Source: Paenibacillus cookii
GTDB lineage: Bacteria > Bacillota > Bacilli > Paenibacillales > Paenibacillaceae
Direction of reading: 5' to 3'
NCBI RefSeq assembly: GCF_018333375.1
Contig: NZ_BORW01000012.1
Coordinates: forward strand, 62,001 to 126,000
Length of the DNA: 64,000 nt
Shown here piece after piece: positions 26,472 through 34,529 of the stretch. The translations under genes were made by a program, and so were the position numbers. The notes beneath the pieces were generated by a model, which was given only the letters and a program-made list of their open reading frames with translations, was not told the DNA's origin and ran no database searches. Each line of letters opens with the position of its first letter. The first letter of the stretch is position 1.

Positions 26472-26561
26472 ATATAAGAAGAATATTCACAAAAAACTCG
26501 CCGGGGGAGCGTTCAGTTTTATTGATAAACACACCAAATCGATAAGAATCGGGGGGATTCG

Positions 26562-27485
26562 ATGGCTGGAACTTCTAATACCCAAACCGCGGAACGCGCA
26601 AAAATTCCGCATGGAAAGCAGCAACCGTTAAACGCGCCGACTTCCAAGCTCAAGGTTTTGTCGCGCATCATCGTGATGCTGATCGGCGCCGGGCTGGTGG
26701 CGGTCGCGCTTGAAATCTTTCTCGTAAACAACAATATCATCGATGGCGGGATTACCGGCATCTCCATCATGTTAGCTCACCTCTTTCATTTGCCGCTTGG
26801 CATCTTTCTGACGTTACTCAATCTTCCTTTCCTGTTTCTCGGTTATAAGCAAATCGGCAAAACCTTTGCCTTCTCGACGCTGGCAGCCGTACTCGTCATG
26901 TCGGTCGGCACCGCTCTTCTCGAGCCCGTCAAACCGATTACGTTCGATCCGCTGCTTGCCGCCATCTTCGGCGGGGTCATCCTGGGAGCCGGCGTAGGCC
27001 TGGTCATCCGTGCAGGGGGATCGACGGACGGCAGCGAAATCGTGGCGATCCTCATCAACAAGAAAACGCCGTTTTCCGTCGGCGAAATCATCATGTTCAT
27101 CAACGTGTTCATTCTGACGAGCGCGGGGTTCGTGTTCGGCTGGAACAACGCCATGTACTCGCTTATCGCGTATTTCATCGCCTTTAAAGTGATTGATATC
27201 ACCAACGAAGGCATCGACCAATCGAAATCGGTATGGATCATCAGCGATAAATACAAAGAGATTGGCGATGCGCTGACCCAGCGTCTCGGCCGCGGCGTGA
27301 CGTATCTCGAAGGAGAAGGGGCCTATTCGGGCGACAGCAAAAAGGTTATTTTCGTCGTCATCACCCGCCTCGAGGAAGCGAAGCTCAAGTCCATCGTCGG
27401 GGATTGGGACCCGGACGCGTTTCTTGCGGTTGGTAATATCCATGACGTTAAGGGCGGCAGGTTCAAGAAAAAGGATATTCATTAG
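26562..27485 (+). CDS. YitT family membrane protein (DUF161 + DUF2179)
   Basis: A 307-residue protein. A polar N-terminus is followed by five hydrophobic helices (about residues 32-205), including NNIIDGGITGISIML and RAGGSTDGSEIVAI. A cytosolic C-terminal DUF2179 domain ends in DAFLAVGNIHDVKGGRFKKK. This family is widespread in Firmicutes and its transport role is unknown. GGGGGG-ATT precedes the ATG. A bidirectional terminator separates it from the convergent LigD polymerase gene. Confidence 0.88.
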   Translation: MAGTSNTQTAERAKIPHGKQQPLNAPTSKLKVLSRIIVMLIGAGLVAVALEIFLVNNNIIDGGITGISIMLAHLFHLPLGIFLTLLNLPFLFLGYKQIGKTFAFSTLAAVLVMSVGTALLEPVKPITFDPLLAAIFGGVILGAGVGLVIRAGGSTDGSEIVAILINKKTPFSVGEIIMFINVFILTSAGFVFGWNNAMYSLIAYFIAFKVIDITNEGIDQSKSVWIISDKYKEIGDALTQRLGRGVTYLEGEGAYSGDSKKVIFVVITRLEEAKLKSIVGDWDPDAFLAVGNIHDVKGGRFKKKDIH

Positions 27486-27500
27486 CGCAACGCATAAAGC

Positions 27501-27530
27501 AAGCCCGGAAGGTTATCTTCCGGGCTTTGT
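27501..27530 (+). terminator. Bidirectional terminator-like hairpin overlapping the polymerase gene end
   Basis: AAGCCCGGAAG pairs with CTTCCGGGCTT around GTTAT. The stop codon of the minus-strand gene lies inside it. The T-run is short on the plus strand. Confidence 0.65.
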
Positions 27531-28415
27531 CGCGTTCAAATGGCGGAGCACCTGCTCCACCGGCTGCGGAGGCAGGGCGGCGATCAGGTCGCCGGTTTCC
27601 TTCAGCCGCTCCTCGATGTTCAGCAGATGGAAATCAAGCGGCGACACGTTGCTGTCCACCTCTTCCCAGTAAAGCGGCGTCGATACGGTCGCGCCGGGAC
27701 GGGCGCGGGGAGTATACGGGGCGGCGAGGGTTTTGCCGTGATAATGCTGCAGGTAATCGAAATAAATTTTGCCCTCGCGGTTTTTCTTCAGCCGTTCGAG
27801 CGTGAACAGGTCCGGATGTTTTTCGGTCACGAACCGGCCGACGAAATGGCCGATCACCCGGAGCTCGTCGAAGGTGATGCCCTGGTTGATCGGCACGATG
27901 ATCTGGATGCCGGTGGCTCCGGAGGTTTTCGGCACCGAAGCGAGTCCCAGGGAGTGCAGCACTTTGCCGACGATGGAGGCGGCTTCCATAATGCGCGGCT
28001 CTTCCTCGCGCGACGGGTCCAGATCGATCATCCATTCGCAAGGGAGGGTGCTCCCGACATAATGCAGGGAAGGATGGAACTCCAGAGCGGCAAGGTTGCC
28101 AAGCCACAGCAGCTCGGGCAGCCCGTTCAGCACAATATAATGGATGCCGTCCTGCTCGGCCGTTTTGACGAACTCGGGCAGCGGATCGGGAGCGTTTTTC
28201 TGGTAAAAAAACTCGCCGGGCACGCCATGCGGATAACGGATCGTCGTCAGCAGGCGGTTTCGGCAATAACGGAGCAGGTAAGGGGCCAGCGCGGCCAGCT
28301 TTTGCAGATAAATGGCTTTGGTGACGCCCATTTCGGGCCAGAGCGGCTTGTCCGGATTCGTGATGGGGATGTCGTGGCCTTCAATGTTGATGGTGCCTTT
28401 AATCGTTCGCGGCAT
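27513..28415 (-). CDS. LigD-type NHEJ polymerase/primase domain protein
   Basis: A 300-residue archaeo-eukaryotic-primase-type polymerase. It starts MPRTIKGTINIEGHDIPITNPDKPLWPEMG and contains the metal-binding DLDPS motif (EWMIDLDPSREE), the KTSGATGIQIIVPI motif and the Y..R.ARPGATVSTPL segment. It fills gaps at broken ends during Ku-dependent repair. A GGAGG site 7 bases before the ATG at 28415 supports this start. The same frame stays open upstream to overlap the ligase gene. It follows ku and the ligase in one operon. Confidence 0.9.
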   Translation of the reverse strand: MPRTIKGTINIEGHDIPITNPDKPLWPEMGVTKAIYLQKLAALAPYLLRYCRNRLLTTIRYPHGVPGEFFYQKNAPDPLPEFVKTAEQDGIHYIVLNGLPELLWLGNLAALEFHPSLHYVGSTLPCEWMIDLDPSREEEPRIMEAASIVGKVLHSLGLASVPKTSGATGIQIIVPINQGITFDELRVIGHFVGRFVTEKHPDLFTLERLKKNREGKIYFDYLQHYHGKTLAAPYTPRARPGATVSTPLYWEEVDSNVSPLDFHLLNIEERLKETGDLIAALPPQPVEQVLRHLNATKPGR

Positions 28416-28555
28416 CGGTGTACCTCCGTAGAAAATTTGTCGCCGGGCGTCCCTTTGGGAGCCGCCGTTCTCTTTCGTTAGACCGGTAGAACCTGCGCCC
28501 GGAAATGGAGGTGCTTTCGGCACGAAGGGATGAATGACCGGATGATGGCCGTTTC

Positions 28556-29497
28556 TCATGGGTCCAGCCTGCATTCTTCAGGCAAAACGTCGACGAAAGC
28601 CTGAATGCTCGGCTGCCGGAGCGTCCCGTAGACCGTCCATTCCAAAAAATTCACTTTCACGACCCACCGGGGGCGGATCCATACCGCTCCTTTATGGCGT
28701 TCCGGCTGATTGGCAAAGGGCCTTTCCTTTTGGACCATGCCGGCGGCTTCTTCCGTAATCCTCCGCCAATCGGCGACGCCGAGCTTGCCGGTTCCCGCGT
28801 GTCCGATGTAAATCAGCCGCCCGTCCTCGTCGTACAAGCCGAGCAGCAGCGCATTGACGATGCCGTCGCGGTAGGTGACGCCTCCGACGACCGCATTCAG
28901 GTCCATGATGTTTTTCAGCTTCTGCCATCGCTTGTCTTTGCCATGGGTCGCATAGGCGCTGCTTACGTCCTTGACCACGATCCCTTCCAGCCGGTGCTGC
29001 CGCGAAATATCGTGGAGCAGGGAAAGATCGGAATAGCTTGGCACCAGCTGAACGTGGGGACCCGGAATGAGCATTTCCTGCAGCAGGGCTTGCCGCTCGC
29101 GAAGCGGCTTCGACGTCACCCATTCCCCGTTGCAGTACAGGATGTCAAACACCATGTAAACGATCGGAATTTGCCGTACCCGGGCGCGGATCTGCTGCTC
29201 TTGGCGCAGCCCGTCCCTTTTCATGACCTGATGGAACGAAGGCACGCCGCCCGCCAAAGCGATAATTTCGCCATCCAAAATGACGGAGTCCGCTTTGCAG
29301 TATACGGACGTGTCCCACAGCTCGGGATATTGGGGCGTGCGCTTGTTCCCTTTGCGGTTGATCAGCTCCGTTTCCTCGCCGTCGTTGTATACGAGCATGC
29401 GCACGCCGTCCCATTTGATCTGGGCGATCCAGTTGTCCCCGGAAGGCAGAACGTCGGTCATGATCGGCTCGAACGGTTTTACCGGGGCAAATTTCAT
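28556..29497 (-). CDS. ATP-dependent DNA ligase (LigD ligase domain)
   Basis: A 313-residue ligase. The nucleotidyl-transfer lysine is in QIKWDGVRM (K-x-D-G-x-R, near residue 29). Later motifs include DSVILDGEIIAL, the EGIVVKD motif, and a C-terminal OB fold ending in ...NFLEWTVYGTLRQPSI. It seals double-strand breaks with Ku. A GGAGGAC site precedes the ATG. It begins 24 bases after ku ends. In B. subtilis the ligase and polymerase are one protein (YkoU/LigD); here they are separate genes in the same order. Confidence 0.92.
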   Translation of the reverse strand: MKFAPVKPFEPIMTDVLPSGDNWIAQIKWDGVRMLVYNDGEETELINRKGNKRTPQYPELWDTSVYCKADSVILDGEIIALAGGVPSFHQVMKRDGLRQEQQIRARVRQIPIVYMVFDILYCNGEWVTSKPLRERQALLQEMLIPGPHVQLVPSYSDLSLLHDISRQHRLEGIVVKDVSSAYATHGKDKRWQKLKNIMDLNAVVGGVTYRDGIVNALLLGLYDEDGRLIYIGHAGTGKLGVADWRRITEEAAGMVQKERPFANQPERHKGAVWIRPRWVVKVNFLEWTVYGTLRQPSIQAFVDVLPEECRLDP

Positions 29498-29521
29498 CTG
29501 ATGTCCTCCGTCTTGGTCCGG

Positions 29522-30442
29522 TTACGATACCGTTTCATTTTTCTTTGCGGTTTTTCGCCGTTTCGGCTTCGGCCCTTCGGCTCCTGCGGCTTGCTTGTCT
29601 TCCGCGGCTGCGGTTTTGGTTTTGGCCTTGGCCGTTTTTTTCGGCTTTCCGGGATCGGTCGGAGTGATGGCGGCCGGCTTGGCGGCTTCGATGCTTGCCT
29701 GCAGGGCGGCCATGAGATCGATGACGTTCGTTTCCTGCTTGGCCGGCGCGATTTTGATTTCTTCGCCCGTTACCTTGTGTTCGATCAGTTCGAGCAGACG
29801 CGCGCGGTAGTCGTCCGTGTATTTTTCCGGATCAAAAGGGGTCGACAGCTGGTCGATCAGCATTTGGGCCATGCCGAGCTCCTTTTCGTTGACGGTGATG
29901 TTTTCGGGCAAATTCGGCACTTGCGAGACGGGTCGGATTTCATCCGGATAAAACATCGTTTCGATCGCCAGGCAATTGTCGAGCACCCGGATGGCGGCCA
30001 AACTGCTTTTGGAACGGATGGATATTTTGGCGATGCCGATTTTTCCGCTTTGGCTCATCGCTTCCTTCAGCAGCTGGTACGCGTTGCCGCCCGCCTGGTC
30101 CGGGGCCAGGTAATACGTTTTTTGAAAATAAATCGGGTCGATTTCGGACAAATCCACAAAATCCAAAATGGCGATGCTTTTGTTCGCCTGCTCGGCGATC
30201 TGCTCCAGCTCGTCCTTTTCGAACAACACGAATTTGCCTTTTTCGTATTCGTAGCCTTTGGAGATTTCCTCCCACTGCACTTCTTTTTCGCAGACGGGGC
30301 ATTTCCGGACATAGGACAGCGGGCTGCCGCATTCCTTGTGCACGTAACGCATCGAGATATCCTTGTCTTCCGTCGCCGAAAACATTTTGACGGGCACGTG
30401 AACCAGTCCGAAGCTGATGGCCCCTTTCCAAACCGTATGCAT
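29522..30442 (-). CDS. ku: Ku, NHEJ DNA end-binding protein
   Basis: A 306-residue homodimeric ring protein that binds DNA ends and recruits the ligase. The N-terminus MHTVWKGAISFGLVHVPVKM is diagnostic. Several cysteines near residue 38-55 (HKECGSPLSYVRKCPVCEK) suggest a zinc-binding hairpin as in Bacillus Ku. The C-terminus after about residue 255 is lysine- and alanine-rich, a DNA-binding tail. GAAGGAGAG precedes the ATG. A sigma-G/F-like promoter lies upstream, consistent with spore expression of ykoV-ykoU in B. subtilis. Confidence 0.95.
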   Translation of the reverse strand: MHTVWKGAISFGLVHVPVKMFSATEDKDISMRYVHKECGSPLSYVRKCPVCEKEVQWEEISKGYEYEKGKFVLFEKDELEQIAEQANKSIAILDFVDLSEIDPIYFQKTYYLAPDQAGGNAYQLLKEAMSQSGKIGIAKISIRSKSSLAAIRVLDNCLAIETMFYPDEIRPVSQVPNLPENITVNEKELGMAQMLIDQLSTPFDPEKYTDDYRARLLELIEHKVTGEEIKIAPAKQETNVIDLMAALQASIEAAKPAAITPTDPGKPKKTAKAKTKTAAAEDKQAAGAEGPKPKRRKTAKKNETVS

Positions 30443-30500
30443 GATTTTAGCCTCTCCTTCGCTTATTGATCATCGTTTTGCAGCATTTGCTCGTTCTTTA

Positions 30501-30531
30501 TAGTATGGGTATGTTTCGCCGAATCTATGAC
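30501..30531 (-). promoter_or_regulatory. Sigma-G/F-like promoter for ku operon
   Basis: On the minus strand: GTCATA, 18 bases, CATACTA. CATACTA is a good forespore -10 element; the -35 matches 4 of 6 positions of TGHATR. Confidence 0.55.
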
Positions 30532-30569
30532 ATCCGGGTTGAAAGAAAGGGAGAAGTTTTGCCCCAAAT

Positions 30570-30599
30570 GACATGGTTTTTCATGAAAAGGGCATAGTA
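30570..30599 (+). promoter_or_regulatory. Sigma-G/F-like promoter for the 97-aa protein gene
   Basis: GACATG, 17 bases, CATAGTA. It points away from ku and lies about 45 bases before the start of the small gene. Confidence 0.5.
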
Positions 30600-30643
30600 A
30601 GGGGAGCGCGAGATCATTTTATGTTTCAGGAGGCAGCGAAAAA

Positions 30644-30937
30644 ATGCGTGAACATCAGGATGAAGCGAAGCTGAACGCTTCCGCGGCGACCGAAAGATAC
30701 GACGAAGAGTCCCGCAAGCTGGAGTCGGCCAGTTATACGCAAAGCGGCAATGACGTGGATTGGGAAAAGATGACCTCCAAAGATCCGGTCGTGACCCATG
30801 AAACCCATATGTTCGACATCGACCGCATGGTGAATGAAGGCCTCGGCGGCGGCAATATTACGGCGGATAACGGGTATATCGGCGACAGCACGACGGATGC
30901 GATGGTTCCCGAAGCGCGTTCCGACGAGGATGCGTAA
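30644..30937 (+). CDS. Hypothetical acidic protein (97 aa), possibly spore-expressed
   Basis: A 97-residue hydrophilic, acidic protein with no membrane segment: MREHQDEAKLNASAATERYDEE at the start, a middle HETHMFDIDRMVNEGLGGGN and an acidic tail. No family is recognised. An AGGAGG site lies 10 bases before the ATG. It diverges from ku, is preceded by a sigma-G/F-like promoter, and sits 47 bases before sspH, so forespore expression is the best guess. Confidence 0.75.
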   Translation: MREHQDEAKLNASAATERYDEESRKLESASYTQSGNDVDWEKMTSKDPVVTHETHMFDIDRMVNEGLGGGNITADNGYIGDSTTDAMVPEARSDEDA

Positions 30938-30984
30938 TTCCAAAACGATTATTAGCGAAAACATATACCGAAAGGATGATGACG

Positions 30985-31167
30985 ATGGACGTTAAACGCG
31001 CCATGGAAATTTACACCGACAAGGAGCATACGTTCGAAGTGAAGCTGGAAGGACAACCGGTCTGGATCGAAAACGTCGATGAGCAAAACGGCATGGCGAC
31101 GGTGCAGGTCGGATCCCGGCCGACCAACACGCAAACCGTGAAAGTGGAGCGTTTGCAGGAAGGCTGA
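30985..31167 (+). CDS. sspH: Small acid-soluble spore protein, H-type (SspH)
   Basis: A 60-residue protein: MDVKRAMEIYTD at the start, then VWIENVDEQNGMATVQV and a polar tail. The MD-x-x-RA-x-EI start and the P-V-W-I-x-x-V-D-E-x-x-G-x-A core are those of H-type SASPs, minor components of the spore core. Three in-frame ATGs exist; 30985 is chosen because AAAGG is 8 bases before it and it matches the family start. It lies downstream of the 97-aa gene and ends in a terminator. Confidence 0.85.
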   Translation: MDVKRAMEIYTDKEHTFEVKLEGQPVWIENVDEQNGMATVQVGSRPTNTQTVKVERLQEG

Positions 31168-31180
31168 CGGAATGAAGCGA

Positions 31181-31223
31181 AAAAGCCCGAGGGACCCCGA
31201 GGCAGGGGAATCGGGCTTTTTTG
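31181..31223 (+). terminator. Rho-independent terminator after sspH
   Basis: AAAGCCCGA pairs with TCGGGCTTT, with a secondary CCCC/GGGG stem inside, followed by six Ts. Confidence 0.85.
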
Positions 31224-31322
31224 TGCGTTTGGGACTGCGGCGGAAGGCTGAATCTATTGTCCGCTTTGCAGCATGGTAGATTCGCCTGTGGAAAAGAGAG
31301 AGGTTCATGCCCAAGATCGTCA

Positions 31323-31369
31323 TTGATCCGGCAAAAGGCTTTTGATACAATCTTCCCGACAAAAGCCTT
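31323..31369 (+). promoter_or_regulatory. Promoter overlapped by an inverted repeat (alpha/beta hydrolase gene)
   Basis: TTGATC, 17 bases, TACAAT (31346-31351) with an extended TGA. The arms AAGGCTTTTG (31335-31344) and CAAAAGCCTT (31360-31369) are perfect 10-base inverted repeats flanking the -10 box and covering the likely start site, suggesting a repressor operator. Confidence 0.55.
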
Positions 31370-31453
31370 GCGCGAGAACGATGCTTCGATGGATTCCACA
31401 CCTGCGAGTGAGAGGCTGCAAAAACAGTAGGATTCGGAAAGGTGCTGAAGCTG

Positions 31454-32536
31454 ATGATGCCGGGAAATGACATGACGGAGGTTGCCGCCGGAAAAAAGGA
31501 AGCTGGAAGATGGTGCCCGGATTCGTATTTGAAGCAGCTGGCCGCGAAGGGGGCGGAGCGTGCGTTTCGCCCGGGGACCGATTGGCCAAGCTGGAGGAAG
31601 GCGTTGAAGGAGCGGGTTGCGTCCCTGTTGGGCGGGTTTCCCGAACGCGCAGCGGCGCTTGATCCGGTCGTTCTGGAACGGACGGCGTTCGGCGACCATA
31701 TCCGGGAGCGGGTCGAAATCACGACTTGCGAGGGCTTGCGGATGCCGATCTACGTCCTGCTTCCCTTGGATGCGCATGCCAAGCCGCGGCCCGTCATCGT
31801 GGCTTTGCACGGCCACGGGTACGGCAGCCGGGAAATCGTCGGTTTGGAGCCGGACGGAACGGAGCGGAGCGGGGAGCCGGGGCTGCACAAGGATTTTGCG
31901 CTGGACCTTGTAAGGCGCGGATTCGTCGTGGCCGCCCCGGAGCTTCTCGGCTTCGGCGACCGCAGGCTGGCGGAGGATCTGGACGGCGATCCGAAAAAAA
32001 GCTCCTGCCACCTCCTGGCCCTTCATTTGCTGATGGCGGGCCGCACGCTGGCCGGCTATCGCGTCTATGAAACGATGCGGGCGGTCGATTACGCGCAGAC
32101 CCGAACGGAGGCGGTTGCGGATCGGATCGGGTGCATGGGCATATCCGGCGGGGGGCTGGTCGCCTCGTTTGCGTCGGCGCTCGACGAACGGATCGGCGCG
32201 GCGGTCGTCAGCGGTTACGCCAATACGTTCGAAGACAGCATTTTAAGCCGCAGCCACTGCATCGACAACTATGTCCCGGGGATCATGCCGGAGGCGCGGA
32301 TGGCCGACGTGATCGGCCTGATTGCGCCGAGGGCCCTGTTGCTGGAAACGGGAAGCGAAGACCGGGTGTTTCCGCGGGAAGGCGCGGTGAAGGCATATGC
32401 CGCCTTGGAAGAAATTTACGAAGCTGCGGGCGCGAAGGATCGGCTGGCAGCGGATTTCTTTGACGGAGGTCATGAAATCAGCGGCCGGATGGCTTATGAT
32501 TGGCTCGAGCGACAGCTTAAGGGGAGCGGGCTATAA
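31454..32536 (+). CDS. Alpha/beta hydrolase, dienelactone hydrolase-like
   Basis: A cytosolic hydrolase of about 360 residues. The nucleophile elbow is GCMGISGGG (Ser), the acid is in ETGSEDRVFP and the catalytic His in FFDGGHEISG. An oxyanion segment, VIVALHGHGYGSRE, precedes it. The fold matches the esterase/dienelactone hydrolase group often found in Bacilli; the substrate is unknown. Start choice is uncertain among a GTG at 31442 and ATGs at 31454, 31457 and 31472; GGAAAGG lies about 11 bases before 31454. It is monocistronic, with its own promoter and a following terminator. Confidence 0.82.
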   Translation: MMPGNDMTEVAAGKKEAGRWCPDSYLKQLAAKGAERAFRPGTDWPSWRKALKERVASLLGGFPERAAALDPVVLERTAFGDHIRERVEITTCEGLRMPIYVLLPLDAHAKPRPVIVALHGHGYGSREIVGLEPDGTERSGEPGLHKDFALDLVRRGFVVAAPELLGFGDRRLAEDLDGDPKKSSCHLLALHLLMAGRTLAGYRVYETMRAVDYAQTRTEAVADRIGCMGISGGGLVASFASALDERIGAAVVSGYANTFEDSILSRSHCIDNYVPGIMPEARMADVIGLIAPRALLLETGSEDRVFPREGAVKAYAALEEIYEAAGAKDRLAADFFDGGHEISGRMAYDWLERQLKGSGL

Positions 32537-32597
32537 TCGGATGTGACCGCACCTTGATGCGCTCCTGCAGAGCCTCCGGATGGATATGGAATTTTTA

Positions 32598-32640
32598 AAG
32601 GAGATCCCGCCACAACCTGGGCGGGCACCTCCTTTTTTCT
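32598..32640 (+). terminator. Terminator between the hydrolase and the convergent GNAT gene
   Basis: AAGGAG-x-TCCCGCC pairs with GGCGGG-x-x-CTCCTT, then six Ts. An A-run on the left gives some function on the minus strand too. Confidence 0.75.
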
Positions 32641-32645
32641 TTTTC

Positions 32646-33188
32646 CTATACCACCCGATCCAGCAGCGGCGTCGAAGGCAAGTCAAGCCGATACCCCTTC
32701 ACAAGCGTCTCCCCGTTCCGCATGTCCGTTTCATAAGCCCGTTCGAAGCCCAGTCGTTCGTACAGCTGGACGGCGGAAGCCATCATGTCGGAGGTGTGCA
32801 AATGCAAGGTCGAAGCGCCGAGCAACACCGCTCTGCGCGCGGCCTCCCGGATCAGGAGCGTGGCGATGCCGCGTCCGCGGTATGCGGGCGAAACGGCCAA
32901 CAGCCGGATGATCGGCGCGTGGATGCCCAATTCGGGTCTGCCGTAGGCTGCCTCCGAGGATAAGAACAATTGGACGCTGCCGACGATTACGCCGTCGAGC
33001 ACGGCCACGAGCCGGGCATATGGACCGTTTCCGTAGACGGAGTTGCGGATGGAATCCCGGTATTCCTCCCAGCGGGACTGGGGAAGATCGAAGGCATATT
33101 GCTGGTAAGCTTCGAGCATAACCTGCGCGATGTTCTCCTGCTCGAATTCCTCCGCGTCGCGGATGACGATTTCGGTTGCTGCAGTCAT
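32646..33188 (-). CDS. GNAT family N-acetyltransferase
   Basis: A 180-residue acetyltransferase. The acetyl-CoA-binding segment is IIRLLAVSPAYRGRGIATLLIREA, followed by LHLHTSDMMASAVQLYERLGF. The ATG at 33188 is preferred because AAGGAGTG lies 5 bases before it. It is divergent from the LysR gene that heads a sulfur-salvage cluster. In B. subtilis the equivalent operon starts with an acetyltransferase of similar length (YtmI) that N-acetylates modified cysteines; this gene could have that job, but the motif alone does not prove it. Confidence 0.85.
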   Translation of the reverse strand: MTAATEIVIRDAEEFEQENIAQVMLEAYQQYAFDLPQSRWEEYRDSIRNSVYGNGPYARLVAVLDGVIVGSVQLFLSSEAAYGRPELGIHAPIIRLLAVSPAYRGRGIATLLIREAARRAVLLGASTLHLHTSDMMASAVQLYERLGFERAYETDMRNGETLVKGYRLDLPSTPLLDRVV

Positions 33189-33522
33189 CGGATTCACTCC
33201 TTTTCTCGCTTTCTTCGAATTTGATATCCAGTATAACGTTTAAAACCAAGTAAACCTATATGGAATTATAAATATTGATTCCCTTATTAAAAAAATCAAT
33301 CCTACGGTCTGAGGAGCAGGAGCCCGAACGAAAGCGGTCATCCGCGATTTGTCATGCGATGCCGGACAGCTTGAAGGGATTTTCTGCCTCTTTTGGGATT
33401 GACAATAAAATTCCAACTCCCTAAGATAAAAATAATTTATGGAAACTGCGCCGAGTTAAAACCATGTAATTTTATATGAATAATAAGTATTTAATTTATA
33501 ATCCATAGGAGGTGGATGTCTC
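33189..33522 (+). promoter_or_regulatory. Divergent promoter region, with sigma-A promoter for lysR
   Basis: 334 bases. TTGACA (33399-33404), 17 bases, TAAGAT (33422-33427) is a strong promoter about 90 bases before the LysR start. The rest is AT-rich near both genes; no clear operator was identified. Confidence 0.6.
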
Positions 33523-34401
33523 TTGAATATCGAAAATCTCGAAGCCTTTGTGTACATCAATCACTACGGCAGCTTCAACAAGGCGGCGGATGTGCTCTTT
33601 TTGTCCCAGCCGACCGTCACCGCCCGGATCCAGTCGCTGGAGCGGGAGCTGGATTGCAAGCTTTTCGACCGCTTCGGCAAACAGATTCATCTGACGGACA
33701 AAGGCAAGCAGTTCCTTCCCTATGCCCAGCAAATTCTTCAGACGTACCAAAAAGGCAAACATCAACTCCACTCCAAACGGGTCATGCCCAATGAACTGCG
33801 GATCGGGTGCACCGTGTCGGTGTCCAATTATTTGATGCCTTACCTGCTCACGCGGCTGAGCGAAAGGTTTGCGGATATCAAATTCAAAATAACGACCGCC
33901 GCGACGGATGAACTTGCCGGCAAACTGGCTTCCGGCGAGCTCGATTTGGCTTTCGTGCGCAAGCTGATGAATCCCGCCTTTCAGACCTACTCTTTTTTCG
34001 AAGATCCGATCCGTTTGTACGTTTATCAGGGCCACCCGCTGGCGATGGCCGAAAGGGCGTCGATCCGGGACATCCGGCACGAAAAGCTGATCTTCTTCGA
34101 GTGCGGCTCCCTCGATTGGATGCGAATCCACCGCGTGTTCGAAAGCCTGGAGCAGCCCCCGGGCATCGTCTATCAGGTCGACAATTCGGAGACCGCCAAA
34201 AAACTGGTGCTGCGCGGAGCCGGAATCTGCTTCCTTCCCGGATTATGCGTGCAGCAGGAAGTCAAAGCCGGGCTGCTCGTCCCCGTCGACATTACCGAAA
34301 CGGCCGGAATCGCCCTGCAAACGAACCTCATCACGTTGACCGGCGAGCATACGGAAATCGCGGAAGCGCTTCTGGAATGGGGCGGGTTCCCGCCGGATTA
34401 A
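33523..34401 (+). CDS. LysR-family transcriptional regulator of the sulfur-salvage cluster
   Basis: A 292-residue regulator. Residues 1-60 form the LysR winged helix (NIENLEAFVYINHYGSFNKAADVLFLSQPTVTARIQSLE...). Residues 90-290 are the co-inducer-binding domain. Start is a TTG at 33523, about 8 bases after AGGAGGTGG. Position at the head of a cystine-type ABC and monooxygenase cluster suggests the role of B. subtilis YtlI, the activator of the ytmI operon. A perfect palindrome in the next gap is a candidate target. Confidence 0.87.
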   Translation: MNIENLEAFVYINHYGSFNKAADVLFLSQPTVTARIQSLERELDCKLFDRFGKQIHLTDKGKQFLPYAQQILQTYQKGKHQLHSKRVMPNELRIGCTVSVSNYLMPYLLTRLSERFADIKFKITTAATDELAGKLASGELDLAFVRKLMNPAFQTYSFFEDPIRLYVYQGHPLAMAERASIRDIRHEKLIFFECGSLDWMRIHRVFESLEQPPGIVYQVDNSETAKKLVLRGAGICFLPGLCVQQEVKAGLLVPVDITETAGIALQTNLITLTGEHTEIAEALLEWGGFPPD

Positions 34402-34416
34402 GGATTTGCATCCAAG

Positions 34417-34433
34417 AATAGAAAAACTCTATT
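34417..34433 (+). promoter_or_regulatory. Putative LysR binding palindrome
   Basis: AATAGA-N5-TCTATT is a perfect 17-base dyad. It is centred about 66 bases before the likely transcription start of a weak promoter (TAAAGT 34456-34461, 17 bases, TACTAA 34479-34484), the usual recognition position for LysR activators. Confidence 0.55.
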
Positions 34434-34529
34434 AGACGCGTGCGGCGAATCGCGGTAAAGTTAATGTCAACCAATTCATACTAAACAGATTGGAATTTAT
34501 TAAATTGGATGATAAAAGGGGATGAGATC

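Noticed and set aside
28694-30469. A 591-codon plus-strand frame across the ligase and Ku genes
   Set aside because: Antisense to two clearly recognised NHEJ genes; composition is typical of a shadow frame.
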